A stretch of DNA of 64,000 bases from Cyclobacteriaceae bacterium (lineage in GTDB: Bacteria > Bacteroidota > Bacteroidia > Cytophagales > Cyclobacteriaceae), in the NCBI GenBank assembly GCA_028281285.1, contig JANQKF010000024.1:1-64000 (forward strand). The letters are read 5' to 3'. Each line of letters opens with the position of its first letter. Position 1 is the stretch's first letter. This document shows positions 16,464 to 25,313 of this stretch, piece by piece. The notes beneath the pieces were generated by a model that ran no database searches, was not told the origin of the DNA, and saw nothing but the letters and a program-made list of their open reading frames with translations. Both the position numbers and the translations under genes were made by a program.

Positions 16464-17044
16464 TATCCGAGTAGCCGCTTGACGTATTTGCCTACAATAT
16501 CAAACTCAAGGTTTACGGAATCCCCGATTTTAAGCTGATGGAAATTGGTGTGTTCATAGGTATATGGAATAATGGCTACACGGAATTCCCCTTCCCGGGA
16601 ATTAAAACAGGTCAAGCTGATTCCGTTGATGCAAATAGAGCCCTTTTCTACAGTCACATTCCCTTGTGAAGTGTCATATTCAAAGTCAAAGAGCCAGCTT
16701 CCGTCTTGCTCCTGAATGTTGGCGACTGTCCCAATTTGATCCACATGACCTTGAACAATGTGACCATCAAATCGTCCGTCAGCGACCATACAGCGCTCTA
16801 AATTGACTTTTGAGCCCACAGTCCAATCACCGAGGTTTGTCTTTTTCAAGGTTTCATCGATCGCTGTTACCGTATGAATATCGTTCTGGACTTGAACCAC
16901 TGTGAGACAGGTTCCATTGTGAGCGATACTCTGATCAATCTTTAGTTCATTACTGATATTACTCTGAATATCGAAGTGAACATTTGACCCATCTCTTTCA
17001 ATTTTGGTGACTTTGCCAAAGGCCTCTATGATTCCCGTAAACAT
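16463..17044 (-). CDS. ribE: Riboflavin synthase, alpha subunit
   Basis: A 193-residue protein that dismutates two 6,7-dimethyl-8-ribityllumazine molecules to riboflavin. The start MFTGIIEAFGKV is the family signature. The two tandem lumazine-binding halves are visible, with NGTCLTVV in the first and NGISLTCF in the second, plus GHIVQGHVDQIG between them. It is shortly followed by menC on the same strand with a one-base overlap. Upstream is a REP-like element, and no FMN riboswitch was seen. Confidence 0.96.
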   Translation of the reverse strand: MFTGIIEAFGKVTKIERDGSNVHFDIQSNISNELKIDQSIAHNGTCLTVVQVQNDIHTVTAIDETLKKTNLGDWTVGSKVNLERCMVADGRFDGHIVQGHVDQIGTVANIQEQDGSWLFDFEYDTSQGNVTVEKGSICINGISLTCFNSREGEFRVAIIPYTYEHTNFHQLKIGDSVNLEFDIVGKYVKRLLG

Positions 17045-17091
17045 GCCTCAATGTTAGTGATTCAACCTAGTAAAACCAATCATTGACTCAT

Positions 17092-17165
17092 GTCATTCAG
17101 AGGGAGCAGTGCGACCGAAGAATCTCAAGTTAGTCAGTGAGATTCTTCACTTCGTTCAGAATGAC
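17092..17165. repeat. REP-like palindrome between ribE and pcm
   Basis: A 74-bp element with outer arms GTCATTCAGA (17092-17101) and TTCAGAATGAC (17155-17165), and perfect inner arms GAAGAATCTCA (17117-17127) and TGAGATTCTTC (17138-17148). It contains GCGACCGAAG, nearly the core of the palindrome left of the GIY-YIG gene (4789-4814). Confidence 0.72.
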
Positions 17166-17215
17166 GAAAAAAGGAAGAAAACTCATAAAGGAAATCTTAT
17201 CTTCGCTCAATCGAA

Positions 17216-17866
17216 ATGGAAGACACCTACAGACACAAAGGGCTGAGGCGGCAACTGGTAAAAGTTGTTAAAAGCAAAGGCATCAAAGACCAGAAAATCC
17301 TGGATGCAATCAACAAAATCCCCCGTCATTTTTTTCTGATGGATAGTGCTTTGGTAGAACATGCCTATCAAGACAAGGCTTTCCCGATTGGAGAAGGTCA
17401 GACCATTTCACAACCCTATACGGTCGCGTTTCAAACCGAGAAGTTAGAAGTCAAACCGGGGGATAAAGTGCTTGAAATTGGCACGGGATCAGGGTATCAG
17501 GCAATTGTCCTTTTGGAAATGGGCGCTAAGGTCTATACGATTGAATATCAAAAAAAGCTCTACGAACGAACCAGGAAGTTCCTCCCTTCTTTGGGCTATA
17601 ACGCCAATTTCTTCTATGGTGATGGTTCTCAGGGGCTTCCGCGTCATGCTCCTTATGATAAAATCATCGTTACTGCGGGAGCGCCAACGGTGCCATCGGC
17701 CCTAATAGAACAACTCAAAGTTGGAGGTATGCTGGTCATCCCTGTGGGCGATTCAAGGGCACAAAAAATGCTGAGAATCACCAAAGTGGACGAGGACAAG
17801 ATTCGTAAAGAAGAATTCACCGATTTTGCCTTTGTCCCTCTTTTAGGAAAAGATGGATGGAGTTAG
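17216..17866 (+). CDS. pcm: Protein-L-isoaspartate O-methyltransferase
   Basis: A 216-residue SAM-dependent methyltransferase that starts repair of isoaspartyl residues in damaged proteins. Visible motifs are IPRHFFL, the substrate-side loop GQTISQPYTVAFQ, the SAM-binding VLEIGTGSGYQAIVL and a later PYDKIIVTAGAP. Length and order match the family. It stands alone, with a REP-like element upstream and another palindrome family member directly downstream. Confidence 0.96.
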   Translation: MEDTYRHKGLRRQLVKVVKSKGIKDQKILDAINKIPRHFFLMDSALVEHAYQDKAFPIGEGQTISQPYTVAFQTEKLEVKPGDKVLEIGTGSGYQAIVLLEMGAKVYTIEYQKKLYERTRKFLPSLGYNANFFYGDGSQGLPRHAPYDKIIVTAGAPTVPSALIEQLKVGGMLVIPVGDSRAQKMLRITKVDEDKIRKEEFTDFAFVPLLGKDGWS

Positions 17867-17872
17867 AAGTCG

Positions 17873-17986
17873 TAAGCTCCAAGTTACAAGGTCCAAGCCT
17901 CACGGCATTATTGACCTTACGAAAGTCACTTCTTCATACAACTCTTGCTTGAAACTAAAGACCTGAAGCTTGCAACTTGAAGCTTA
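17873..17986. repeat. Palindromic repeat, CAAGTTGCAAG family
   Basis: TAAGCTCCAAGTTACAAG (17873-17890) pairs with CTTGCAACTTGAAGCTTA (17969-17986), 16 of 18 positions. Shorter fragments of the same motif (GGTCCAAG, CTTGCTTGAAAC, GACCTGAAGC) lie between. The same core occurs at 52966-53032. It begins 6 bp after the pcm stop and may act as a 3' stabiliser or terminator. Confidence 0.6.
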
Positions 17987-18053
17987 AAGCTTTTTGTCCG
18001 AATTATTTTTATCAAAAAAGCGTTTTAGCCGGAGATAAATCTGGGTAAAGAAG

Positions 18054-18061
18054 TAATTTTG
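18054..18061 (+). promoter_or_regulatory. -7 promoter element for thioesterase gene
   Basis: TAATTTTG is a perfect match to the Bacteroidota TAnnTTTG element, 18 bp upstream of the thioesterase ATG. No good -33 TTTG is visible at the usual distance. Confidence 0.4.
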
Positions 18062-18079
18062 CGACAAACGAAATAAAAG

Positions 18080-18598
18080 ATGGCAAAGAAGAGAAAGACA
18101 TGCAGTGATTCAAGGGTGACTATGACCGAATTGGTCCTTCCTAATGATACGAATACTCTTAATAATTTAATGGGTGGGCGACTAATGCATTGGATGGACG
18201 TGGTGTCTGCAATAGCGGCTCAAAAACATTCAAATAGAATCGTAGTGACCGCTTCGGCAGATAACATTTCGTTTAGAAATCCTATTCAACTTGGTGATGT
18301 GGTGACTCTTGAAGCGAAAGTGACAAGGGCATTCAGCTCTTCTATGGAAGTCTATGTTGAAGTCTACGCGGAGAATATCCCTTCAGGTACTCGATTTAAA
18401 AGCCACAGTGCCTTTTTCACCTTTGTTGCCGTGGATCAGGGAGGAAGGCCTATTGATGTGCCGGAATTGGTTCCTGAAACTGATGAGGAAAAAGAGATGT
18501 TCGCTGGCGCCTTACGAAGACGACAGCTCAGGCTTGTTTTGGCCAAAAGAATGAAGCCTGAAGAGGCTACCGAACTCAAGAGTATTTTTGATGAATAA
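18080..18598 (+). CDS. Acyl-CoA thioesterase (hotdog fold, YciA/BACH type)
   Basis: A 172-residue single hotdog-domain protein. The start DSRVTMTELVLPNDTN followed by GGRLMHWMDVVSAIAA is the typical acyl-CoA thioester hydrolase signature, with the catalytic aspartate in MDVV. VVTASADNISFRNPIQLGD is the second conserved block. It should release free fatty acids from acyl-CoA in the cytoplasm. The last 30 residues are charged. A perfect -7 promoter element lies 18 bp ahead. It is followed by an unrelated gene 63 bp downstream. Confidence 0.9.
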   Translation: MAKKRKTCSDSRVTMTELVLPNDTNTLNNLMGGRLMHWMDVVSAIAAQKHSNRIVVTASADNISFRNPIQLGDVVTLEAKVTRAFSSSMEVYVEVYAENIPSGTRFKSHSAFFTFVAVDQGGRPIDVPELVPETDEEKEMFAGALRRRQLRLVLAKRMKPEEATELKSIFDE

Positions 18599-18661
18599 CT
18601 TTCCGGTTTAGGACGGAAATCCCTACTCATTTTCTAAATTGAAGTCATAAACCTGAGGCTT

Positions 18662-19204
18662 GTGACTGACGACTATTCATTCCTTACCCAACTTATTACA
18701 GAAGATATTTATGTAGTCAAGGAAAGGGAGCTTGGACCTACCACAGGTTCACAGACCAATGAGCCCACTACTGAAAAAGGAGATGAAGAAGGGGTAGTTT
18801 CCGAATCCAAAGAGACCTATATCAAACCTCTCCAAACTGAAGGAAATAACTTAAAACACTGTTTGGTATTTGTGGAGTCATCGTCTGAGATCATTGATGC
18901 AAACTCCAAAGAGTTCTTATCCAACGTTTTGAAAGCGGTTAAAAGAAGCCTGGATGATATTCTTTTGATAAACCTAAAGGGAGCATCAATCAAACAAATT
19001 GAGGCATTGATGGCCGAACAAAATCATCGTCATCTACTTGTTTTCGGAACGGGTAAACTCGATGATCTCTTTACTTCAGAACAGTATACCGTTCATGAGT
19101 CAAATCACAAATACTTTCTCAAAGCCGATGATTTGAAAATCATCAGCGAAGAAAAAGACAAGAAAAAAGCGCTGTGGACAGCGCTTCAGAAAATGTTTTT
19201 GTGA
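18662..19204 (+). CDS. Uncharacterised protein, possibly HolD-like (DNA polymerase III psi)
   Basis: A 180-residue protein that I do not firmly recognise. The first 60 residues are acidic and low in complexity (EPTTEKGDEEGVVSES). The rest looks like an alpha/beta domain: HCLVFVESSSE, DDILLINLKG, HLLVFGTGKLDDLF and a final KKKALWTALQKMFL. The spacing and ending resemble small Bacteroidota proteins that I recall as similar to the psi subunit of DNA polymerase III, a uracil-glycosylase-like fold; this is only an inference. The start is GTG at 18662, inside a short inverted repeat (18643-18667). No better start is seen downstream. Confidence 0.5.
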   Translation: MTDDYSFLTQLITEDIYVVKERELGPTTGSQTNEPTTEKGDEEGVVSESKETYIKPLQTEGNNLKHCLVFVESSSEIIDANSKEFLSNVLKAVKRSLDDILLINLKGASIKQIEALMAEQNHRHLLVFGTGKLDDLFTSEQYTVHESNHKYFLKADDLKIISEEKDKKKALWTALQKMFL

Positions 19205-19214
19205 TTCCTGGCAA

Positions 19215-20333
19215 TTACTCCCCGAAAATATTAGCTAGCTTAGCTCTTAGCGCCCTACCTCTTAAGTTCTTTCCAATTACTCTTCCCTCAGGATCCAGCA
19301 ACAGCGCAAACGGTATTGCATTAACCTTATAGGTCATTGCTGCCGCAGATTGAAAATATTTCAAGTCGGAAACATGGCTTGGCCATCTTAATCCATCGGC
19401 TTCGATTGCCTTCAACCAGGCATCTCTTGTTCGGTCCAACGACACACTAAATACTTCAAAACCTTTGCTGTTGTACTTTTCATACATGTTCACCACATTG
19501 GGGTTCTCAGCACGACATGGTCTGCACCAAGCAGCCCAGAAATCGACCAGCACATACTTCCCTCTAAGGTCAGACAGGCTCAACGTTGCTCCATCGGGAG
19601 TAGGAAGTGTCAAATCCGGGGCAATATCGCCCATTGAAACTGCGGGTCTGAAATATTCTAGATTATTTACGAACATGGCTACATGGCTGGAATTGGGAAT
19701 CTCCTTTTGGAGCTTATTTGCCAGGCTGTCCATAAAGCCAAAGTGCTCCGTTTTGTCCTGAATGAAATCCGTAATTAATAGAGAAACCAATGATTTTTCG
19801 AACTTCCAGGCCATTGCCTTAAGTCCATCGTCTCTTTCCTTCTGTAAGGCCATTCCTTCATAGGAAAGATCTTCCATGATCTCCATATTCCGATTCTTCT
19901 GGGCAGTCATGAAGCGTTGGTTGAAATCTTGTATCCGAACACCCATACCCGTCATAAACCGGTCAAGTTCCTTCATGTAATCCGTATCTTTGGAACCCGT
20001 CACTTCAATTTCCGAACCTCCCTGGCCGTCAGCGACTACTTTCAGATCGTCCTTATCAAGAACAATTGTCTCCATTTGTTGACCATAAACATTGATACGA
20101 TAGAAACCGGCTTCGGCCAGATCTGTGGTCATTTCGAATTTTCCATCTTCGTCAGCTTGGACCGTGGTGACAGGAACTACCTCTCCTACCTCAAATTTCT
20201 CCAGTATGATATCGCCTTGTGGAATTGGGTTTTTGATCTGTCCGGTAATCTTGACAGAACCATCTTCTTTGGTGGCCGCACATGACCAGGTGATCATCAC
20301 TACAACCAATAAGGACAAAATTCGCTTTGTCAT
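19215..20333 (-). CDS. TlpA-like thiol-disulfide oxidoreductase lipoprotein with DUF4369 domain
   Basis: A 372-residue protein. The ATG at 20333 gives a lipoprotein signal (MTKRILSLLVVVMITWSC, lipid on C18); a longer frame to 20366 would bury it. Residues about 25-115 match the DUF4369-type beta domain (KITGQIKNPIPQGDIILEK), the middle is helical, and the C-terminal thioredoxin fold carries WAAWCRPCRAENP with a CRPC active site, then the cis-proline strand KVNAIPFALLLD. Such proteins reduce or shuffle disulfides in the periplasm, often for cytochrome maturation. A perfect -7 promoter element precedes it. Confidence 0.88.
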   Translation of the reverse strand: MTKRILSLLVVVMITWSCAATKEDGSVKITGQIKNPIPQGDIILEKFEVGEVVPVTTVQADEDGKFEMTTDLAEAGFYRINVYGQQMETIVLDKDDLKVVADGQGGSEIEVTGSKDTDYMKELDRFMTGMGVRIQDFNQRFMTAQKNRNMEIMEDLSYEGMALQKERDDGLKAMAWKFEKSLVSLLITDFIQDKTEHFGFMDSLANKLQKEIPNSSHVAMFVNNLEYFRPAVSMGDIAPDLTLPTPDGATLSLSDLRGKYVLVDFWAAWCRPCRAENPNVVNMYEKYNSKGFEVFSVSLDRTRDAWLKAIEADGLRWPSHVSDLKYFQSAAAMTYKVNAIPFALLLDPEGRVIGKNLRGRALRAKLANIFGE

Positions 20334-20363
20334 TTTAAGTCTTTTTAGTTCAGGCTTAGAACA

Positions 20364-20371
20364 CAAAGATA
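20364..20371 (-). promoter_or_regulatory. -7 promoter element for TlpA-like gene
   Basis: On the minus strand TATCTTTG is a perfect TAnnTTTG match, 30 bp upstream of the chosen ATG at 20333. The predicted leader of about 24 nt supports that start over the longer frame. The -33 element is not clear. Confidence 0.45.
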
Positions 20372-20484
20372 AACTCTCTGTATTTCAATTCATTCGCCAC
20401 TAATATAATTGCGTTCTCAAGGTCTTATAACGCCAGTTTGCCTTAATCAGTTTCCTTGTTATCCCACCTGGTAAGGAAGGCCCA

Positions 20485-23109
20485 TCAAAGTCCCTGGATA
20501 AAATCTCTTGCCTTCCGAACGACTTCATCTAGTCCATTAATGTTTTTTCCCCCTGCAGTCGCAAAGAACGGCTGGCCACCACCACCTCCTTGAATTGCTT
20601 TGGCCAAATCTCTCACAATATTTCCGGCATTCAATTGTTTTGAATCCACCAACGAATCGGAAATAACCACAGAAATTTGTGGCTTACCTGAGATATCGGC
20701 TGCCAGGACTGCCAATACATTTTCCAATTCATTCCGTAATTCAAAGGAAACCTTCTTTAAAGCGTCCGCACTTGGTAGGCTTACCTTCTCCACAATGGCA
20801 TTTATCTCCCCTTGTGGAGTGACCTTACCTTTCAACAAATTTTTAAGATCTCCCGATTGCTGACCATGGACCTTTTCAAGTTCTTTGCTAAGTTTTTGTC
20901 GCTCCTCAATCAAGGTATTCACAGCTTTCTTCACATCCTTTGGCCCTTTCAACAGCTCTTTTAAATCACGAATAATTCGATCTTGCTCTGAAATGAATTC
21001 AAAGGCTGCAGGACCGGTGATGGCCTCAATTCTTCTCACTCCGGCCGCAACAGCACTTTCGGAAGTGATTTTCAGGAAGCCTATGTCTCCCGTGGCATTC
21101 ACATGTGTTCCCCCACAAAGTTCCACAGAGTGACTCGGGTCGAATGTGATTACACGAACAAATTCTCCATATTTTTCACCAAAAAGCGCAGTAGCACCCA
21201 TTTTCTTTGCATCCTCGATAGGAACATTCCGCTTTTCATCCAACTGGATATTTTGCCGGATATGGTCATTAACAATTCGTTCAATTTGTTCAATCTGGTT
21301 TGGCTCAACCTTGGCAAAATGTGAAAAGTCAAATCTTAACAGGCTATCTGAGACTAAAGAGCCCTTTTGTTGTACATGATCGCCCAATACTTCCCTTAGA
21401 GCAGCATGCAATAAATGAGTCGCTGAATGATTATTCTTGATCAAGTGTCGCCTGTCAGAATCAATTGATGCTTTAAATGAAGATTCTGGGTTTTGAGGAA
21501 TCTTGTCCACAAAGTGAACAATCAAATCATTCTCTTTTTGGGTATCCAATACCCTAATAGATTCAGAATCACTTGTGAGCGAACCGGTATCGCCTATTTG
21601 ACCTCCACTTTCTCCGTAGAATGGGGTCTTGTTCAGCACGATCTGATAGACCGAACCCTTCTTCTCCTTTATTTCTCGATATTTAAGAATCTGTGAATCT
21701 GCTTCCTCAAAGTCGTAGCCAAGGAACTCTACGTCTTCCTCATCTCTCACTTGGATCCAATCTCCTTTTTCCTGGGCTGCATCGGCCTTTGAGCGCTTTT
21801 TCTGCTCCTCCATTGCTGTATTAAACCCTGCCTCATCAAGGATTAGGCCATTTTCTCGGGCTATTAAGGCCGTCAAATCCAGTGGAAAACCATAAGTATC
21901 ATAAAGCTCAAAAACGACTCTCCCATCGATCACTTTGGAATCACCAAGACCGGATTTGACCTGATCGATTCTCTTGAGCCCGTTTTCCAAGGTTCTCAAA
22001 AATGAAGCTTCTTCTTCCTTAATTACTTTGGCCACAAAGTCTTTTTGTTCAGCAAGTCCTTCGAATACACCATCGAATTGCTCCGCAAGCACATCGACAA
22101 GGTTATGCAAGAAAGGTTCTTTGAATTTTAGGAATGTATAACCATATCGGACGGCACGCCTCAAGATTCTTCGGATAACATATCCAGCCTTATTATTTGA
22201 TGGAAGTTGACCATCGGCAATTGAAAAGGAAATCGCCCGAATGTGATCAACAATAACCCTAATCGCAATATCAGTTTCTTCAGCATCTCCATAATTCACT
22301 CCTGCAGCGTTGGATACAGCCTCAATCAACGGAGTGAAAATATCAGTATCATAGTTGGACTTCACTCCTTGCATGGCCATCGAAAGCCGCTCGAATCCCA
22401 TGCCCGTATCTACATGCTGATCAGGCAGTTCTTCCAAATGTCCATCGGCCTTTCTGTCATATTGAATGAATACCAGGTTCCATATCTCGACCACTTCCGG
22501 ATGATCTTGATTCACCAAGTCCTTTCCCGGAACTTTGGCAATATCTTCATCTGACCTCAGGTCGATATGTATTTCTGAACAAGGGCCACAGGGTCCAGTA
22601 TCCCCCATTTCCCAGAAATTGTCCTTCTTATCACCATTAAGAATCCTGGATTTATCGATGTGCTCGGTCCAATAATCATAGGCTTCCTGGTCGAATTCGA
22701 GGTCTTCCGACTTATCTCCTTCAAAAACGGTAACATACAATCGATCTTTTGGCAGACCATATACTTCCGTCAATAGTTCCCATGCCCATTCAATGGCTTC
22801 TTTTTTAAAATAATCTCCAAAAGACCAATTCCCTAACATTTCGAACATGGTGTGATGGTAGGTATCCATCCCTACATCTTCGAGATCGTTGTGTTTGCCA
22901 GATGCTCTCAGGCACTTCTGACTATTGGCTACACGCTTATATTCAGCCTGCGCATTACCAAGAAAATAGTCTTTAAATTGATTCATCCCGGCATTGTTGA
23001 ACATTAATGTGGGATCGTTCTTGACCACTATCGGAGCAGATGGAACGAAATGATGTCCTTTTGAGTTAAAAAACTCGATGTATTTTGCTCTGATTTCCTT
23101 CGACTTCAT
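20485..23109 (-). CDS. alaS: Alanyl-tRNA synthetase
   Basis: An 874-residue class II synthetase that charges tRNA-Ala. Recognised in order: the N-terminal KEIRAKYIEFFNSKGH, the catalytic core with LMFNNAGMNQFKDYFLG and GDTGPCGPCSEIH, the editing domain with zinc ligands in NNHSATHLLHAAL and VELCGGTHVNATGD, a coiled-coil (ELLKGPKDVKKAVNT region), and the C-terminal DHHA1 domain with GGGGGQPFFATAGGKN. Full length for the family. It is divergent from the M23 peptidase with 121 bp between the start codons. Confidence 0.98.
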   Translation of the reverse strand: MKSKEIRAKYIEFFNSKGHHFVPSAPIVVKNDPTLMFNNAGMNQFKDYFLGNAQAEYKRVANSQKCLRASGKHNDLEDVGMDTYHHTMFEMLGNWSFGDYFKKEAIEWAWELLTEVYGLPKDRLYVTVFEGDKSEDLEFDQEAYDYWTEHIDKSRILNGDKKDNFWEMGDTGPCGPCSEIHIDLRSDEDIAKVPGKDLVNQDHPEVVEIWNLVFIQYDRKADGHLEELPDQHVDTGMGFERLSMAMQGVKSNYDTDIFTPLIEAVSNAAGVNYGDAEETDIAIRVIVDHIRAISFSIADGQLPSNNKAGYVIRRILRRAVRYGYTFLKFKEPFLHNLVDVLAEQFDGVFEGLAEQKDFVAKVIKEEEASFLRTLENGLKRIDQVKSGLGDSKVIDGRVVFELYDTYGFPLDLTALIARENGLILDEAGFNTAMEEQKKRSKADAAQEKGDWIQVRDEEDVEFLGYDFEEADSQILKYREIKEKKGSVYQIVLNKTPFYGESGGQIGDTGSLTSDSESIRVLDTQKENDLIVHFVDKIPQNPESSFKASIDSDRRHLIKNNHSATHLLHAALREVLGDHVQQKGSLVSDSLLRFDFSHFAKVEPNQIEQIERIVNDHIRQNIQLDEKRNVPIEDAKKMGATALFGEKYGEFVRVITFDPSHSVELCGGTHVNATGDIGFLKITSESAVAAGVRRIEAITGPAAFEFISEQDRIIRDLKELLKGPKDVKKAVNTLIEERQKLSKELEKVHGQQSGDLKNLLKGKVTPQGEINAIVEKVSLPSADALKKVSFELRNELENVLAVLAADISGKPQISVVISDSLVDSKQLNAGNIVRDLAKAIQGGGGGQPFFATAGGKNINGLDEVVRKARDFIQGL

Positions 23110-23156
23110 GGAATGCTTATGCGTTAAATGCGCAGGATTAAATCCAAATAATTCAG

Positions 23157-23164
23157 TATTTTTG
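23157..23164 (+). promoter_or_regulatory. -7 promoter element for M23 peptidase gene
   Basis: TATTTTTG matches TAnnTTTG perfectly. The predicted start (about 23171) falls in a perfect palindrome (23165-23192). A matching minus-strand element TAATTTTG lies at 23198-23205 for alaS, so the two divergent promoters flank the palindrome. Confidence 0.45.
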
Positions 23165-23192
23165 TCGATTAGAAATCTCTATCCCTAATCGA
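23165..23192. promoter_or_regulatory. Palindrome between divergent alaS and M23 promoters
   Basis: TCGATTAG (23165-23172) and CTAATCGA (23185-23192) are perfect 8-bp inverted repeats with a 12-bp spacer. The palindrome sits between the two predicted -7 elements and covers both predicted start sites, so a bound protein could control both genes. It could instead form a leader hairpin. Confidence 0.45.
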
Positions 23193-23230
23193 AGGGACAA
23201 AATTAGGAGAATTTCAAAAAAGGACGCTGT

Positions 23231-24223
23231 ATGGCTAGAATAAAATATTACTACGATACCGAGACCTGCAAATACGAGCGCATAAAGGTTAAAAAACGTG
23301 ATATTGTTATTAATGCCCTTGGTTTCCTATCTCTCGCCCTTGTTCTTTCAGTAGGCATTATTGTAATCTTGGCGCAATACTTTGACTCTCCCAAGGAGGC
23401 TGCTCTAAAAAAAGAAAACGAGGAGTTGAAACTCTACTATCAACTAATGCAGGAACAAGTTGATAATATGGATCAAATGCTTGGTGTTTTACAGCAGAAA
23501 GATGACAATGTCTATCGAACTGTGTTTGAGGCTGAGCCTATCCCCGAAACAGTCCGTACTGCCGGTTCTGGTGGTGTATTACGCTATAGAAATCTTTTGG
23601 AAAGTGACTTGAACAACAAAGATTTGGTAGTAGGCACACTCGAAAAGATCGATAGGGTCAAAAAGAAGATGTATATCCAAACCAAGTCTTATGATGAGAT
23701 TATGGAACTTGCCCTGAAGAAGGAAGAGCTGTACGCTTCAATGCCTGCCATCCAACCAGTAAGCAATAAAAACCTTAGAAGGCTCTCTTCTGGTTTCGGG
23801 ATGCGTACCGATCCGATTTTGAAAGTAAAGAAAATGCACTACGGTACTGACTTTTCAGCGCCACAAGGCACCCCAATTTACGCCACCGGTGATGGCAAGG
23901 TCTCTGTTGCCAGGACTACTTTCAATGGCCTTGGAAAATATGTGACGATCGATCATGGCTTTGGGTACAAAACCGTTTATGGCCATATGAGTCGCTATAT
24001 TGTTAGACCTGGTCAAAAGGTGAAGAGAGGACAAATCATCGGTTATGTCGGAAATACAGGTAAGTCTACTGCTCCACATTGCCATTACGAGGTTCACATT
24101 AATGGGAAAAAGGTAGATCCGGTTAATTATTTTTATATGGATCTGAATCCAGAAGAATATGAGGAAATCCTTCGTTTGTCTAGTATAGAGAACCAATCAC
24201 TTGGCTCTTATCAAAATCGTTAA
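23231..24223 (+). CDS. M23 family murein endopeptidase, membrane anchored
   Basis: A 330-residue protein. A short basic cytoplasmic tail is followed by one membrane segment (about residues 28-50) and a coiled coil (about 58-90, KKENEELKLYYQLMQEQVDNM). The C-terminal LytM domain has the zinc ligands H203 and D207 in MHYGTDF and H283/H285 in PHCHYEVH. It should cut peptidoglycan cross-bridges in the periplasm, or act as a regulator of such enzymes; here the zinc ligands are all present, so activity is likely. The tail after residue 300 is short and acidic. The CapA gene follows after 19 bp on the same strand. Confidence 0.93.
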   Translation: MARIKYYYDTETCKYERIKVKKRDIVINALGFLSLALVLSVGIIVILAQYFDSPKEAALKKENEELKLYYQLMQEQVDNMDQMLGVLQQKDDNVYRTVFEAEPIPETVRTAGSGGVLRYRNLLESDLNNKDLVVGTLEKIDRVKKKMYIQTKSYDEIMELALKKEELYASMPAIQPVSNKNLRRLSSGFGMRTDPILKVKKMHYGTDFSAPQGTPIYATGDGKVSVARTTFNGLGKYVTIDHGFGYKTVYGHMSRYIVRPGQKVKRGQIIGYVGNTGKSTAPHCHYEVHINGKKVDPVNYFYMDLNPEEYEEILRLSSIENQSLGSYQNR

Positions 24224-24242
24224 AATTTAGAAACTTAGGAAT

Positions 24243-25277
24243 ATGAGGAGACTGATTTTATCAGCCAGTTTGCTGGTGTTGATCATATCCGTTCACGCGC
24301 AAACCTTGAGAATTAAGGCGGTCGGTGATATTATGTTAGGTTCTCAAACACCTACAAAGATCCTTCCACCTGGAAATGGAGAGGAATTCTCACAATCGAT
24401 TGGAAAGTATCTGGAAGGAGCCGACATCACCTTCGGCAACCTCGAGGGCGTTTTCGTTGATGGCAATATACTTCCAAGAAAATGCAGTGACGCGAGCCGA
24501 AAGGCAAGAAGGTGTTATGAGTTTGGCATGCCAGAAAACCTTGCTCCTGTGCTGAAAGAAATGAATTTCTCAGTGCTCGGCATGGATAACAACCACAATT
24601 CGGACTATGGCACTGCCGGGGTCCTACACACCAAAAAACTTCTCGATGAGCTCGGAATTAAATATGCAGCAAAAAAAGCACCCATTGTAATGGAAATCGA
24701 AGGCAAAAAAGTAGGAATTGTTGCTTTTGGGCATTCTTCAATTTCCCACCGTGTCTCTGACCTTGAAAATGCTAAGCGGGTAATTGAAAACCTGGATGAA
24801 AAATGTGATCTCATAATCGTCTCGTTTCACGGAGGTGCTGAAGGTATAAAAGCACAGCATGTAAAAGACGAAACTGAAGAATACTATGGAGAAAACCGGG
24901 GAAATTTAGTTCAATTTTCAAGGACAGTAATTGATGCAGGCGCAGACCTGATTATTGGTCATGGACCACATGTATTGAGAGGAATCGATACCTACAAGAA
25001 CAAGCTCATCATTTATTCCCTTGGAAATTTTCTTACCTATGGTAATGTCAATATCAGAGGAGTACTGGGCAATAGCGTAATTATGGATGTTGAGATTGAT
25101 AGTGAAACAGGTGATTTTGTAAATGGGTCTATGATACCGACAAAGCAAGAAGGAAGAGGCATTGCCGTTTATGATGAGTCAGGTAAAGGAATTGAACTAA
25201 TTAAGAGTCTATCAGAAGCGGATTTTTCAAGTTCAAAACTCTCCATAACTACTGATGGAAGAATAAGCCACAATTAG
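24243..25277 (+). CDS. CapA family protein (secreted metallophosphatase-like)
   Basis: A 344-residue protein with a signal peptide (ILSASLLVLIISVHAQ). The PGA_cap fold is recognised from KAVGDIMLGSQ, FGNLEGVF, LGMDNNHNSDYG, VSFHGGAE, GADLIIGHGPHVLRG and IIYSLGNFLTYG. These histidine and aspartate blocks correspond to metal-binding sites of the calcineurin-like superfamily. CapA was named for poly-gamma-glutamate capsule synthesis, but no capBC genes are nearby, so the role here is more likely in the cell envelope in a general sense. It lies in a probable operon with the M23 peptidase (19 bp upstream) and MerR (37 bp downstream). Confidence 0.9.
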   Translation: MRRLILSASLLVLIISVHAQTLRIKAVGDIMLGSQTPTKILPPGNGEEFSQSIGKYLEGADITFGNLEGVFVDGNILPRKCSDASRKARRCYEFGMPENLAPVLKEMNFSVLGMDNNHNSDYGTAGVLHTKKLLDELGIKYAAKKAPIVMEIEGKKVGIVAFGHSSISHRVSDLENAKRVIENLDEKCDLIIVSFHGGAEGIKAQHVKDETEEYYGENRGNLVQFSRTVIDAGADLIIGHGPHVLRGIDTYKNKLIIYSLGNFLTYGNVNIRGVLGNSVIMDVEIDSETGDFVNGSMIPTKQEGRGIAVYDESGKGIELIKSLSEADFSSSKLSITTDGRISHN

Positions 25278-25313
25278 TAGATATCAGAGTGTTTTTTTCG
25301 TTAACTTTCTGAT

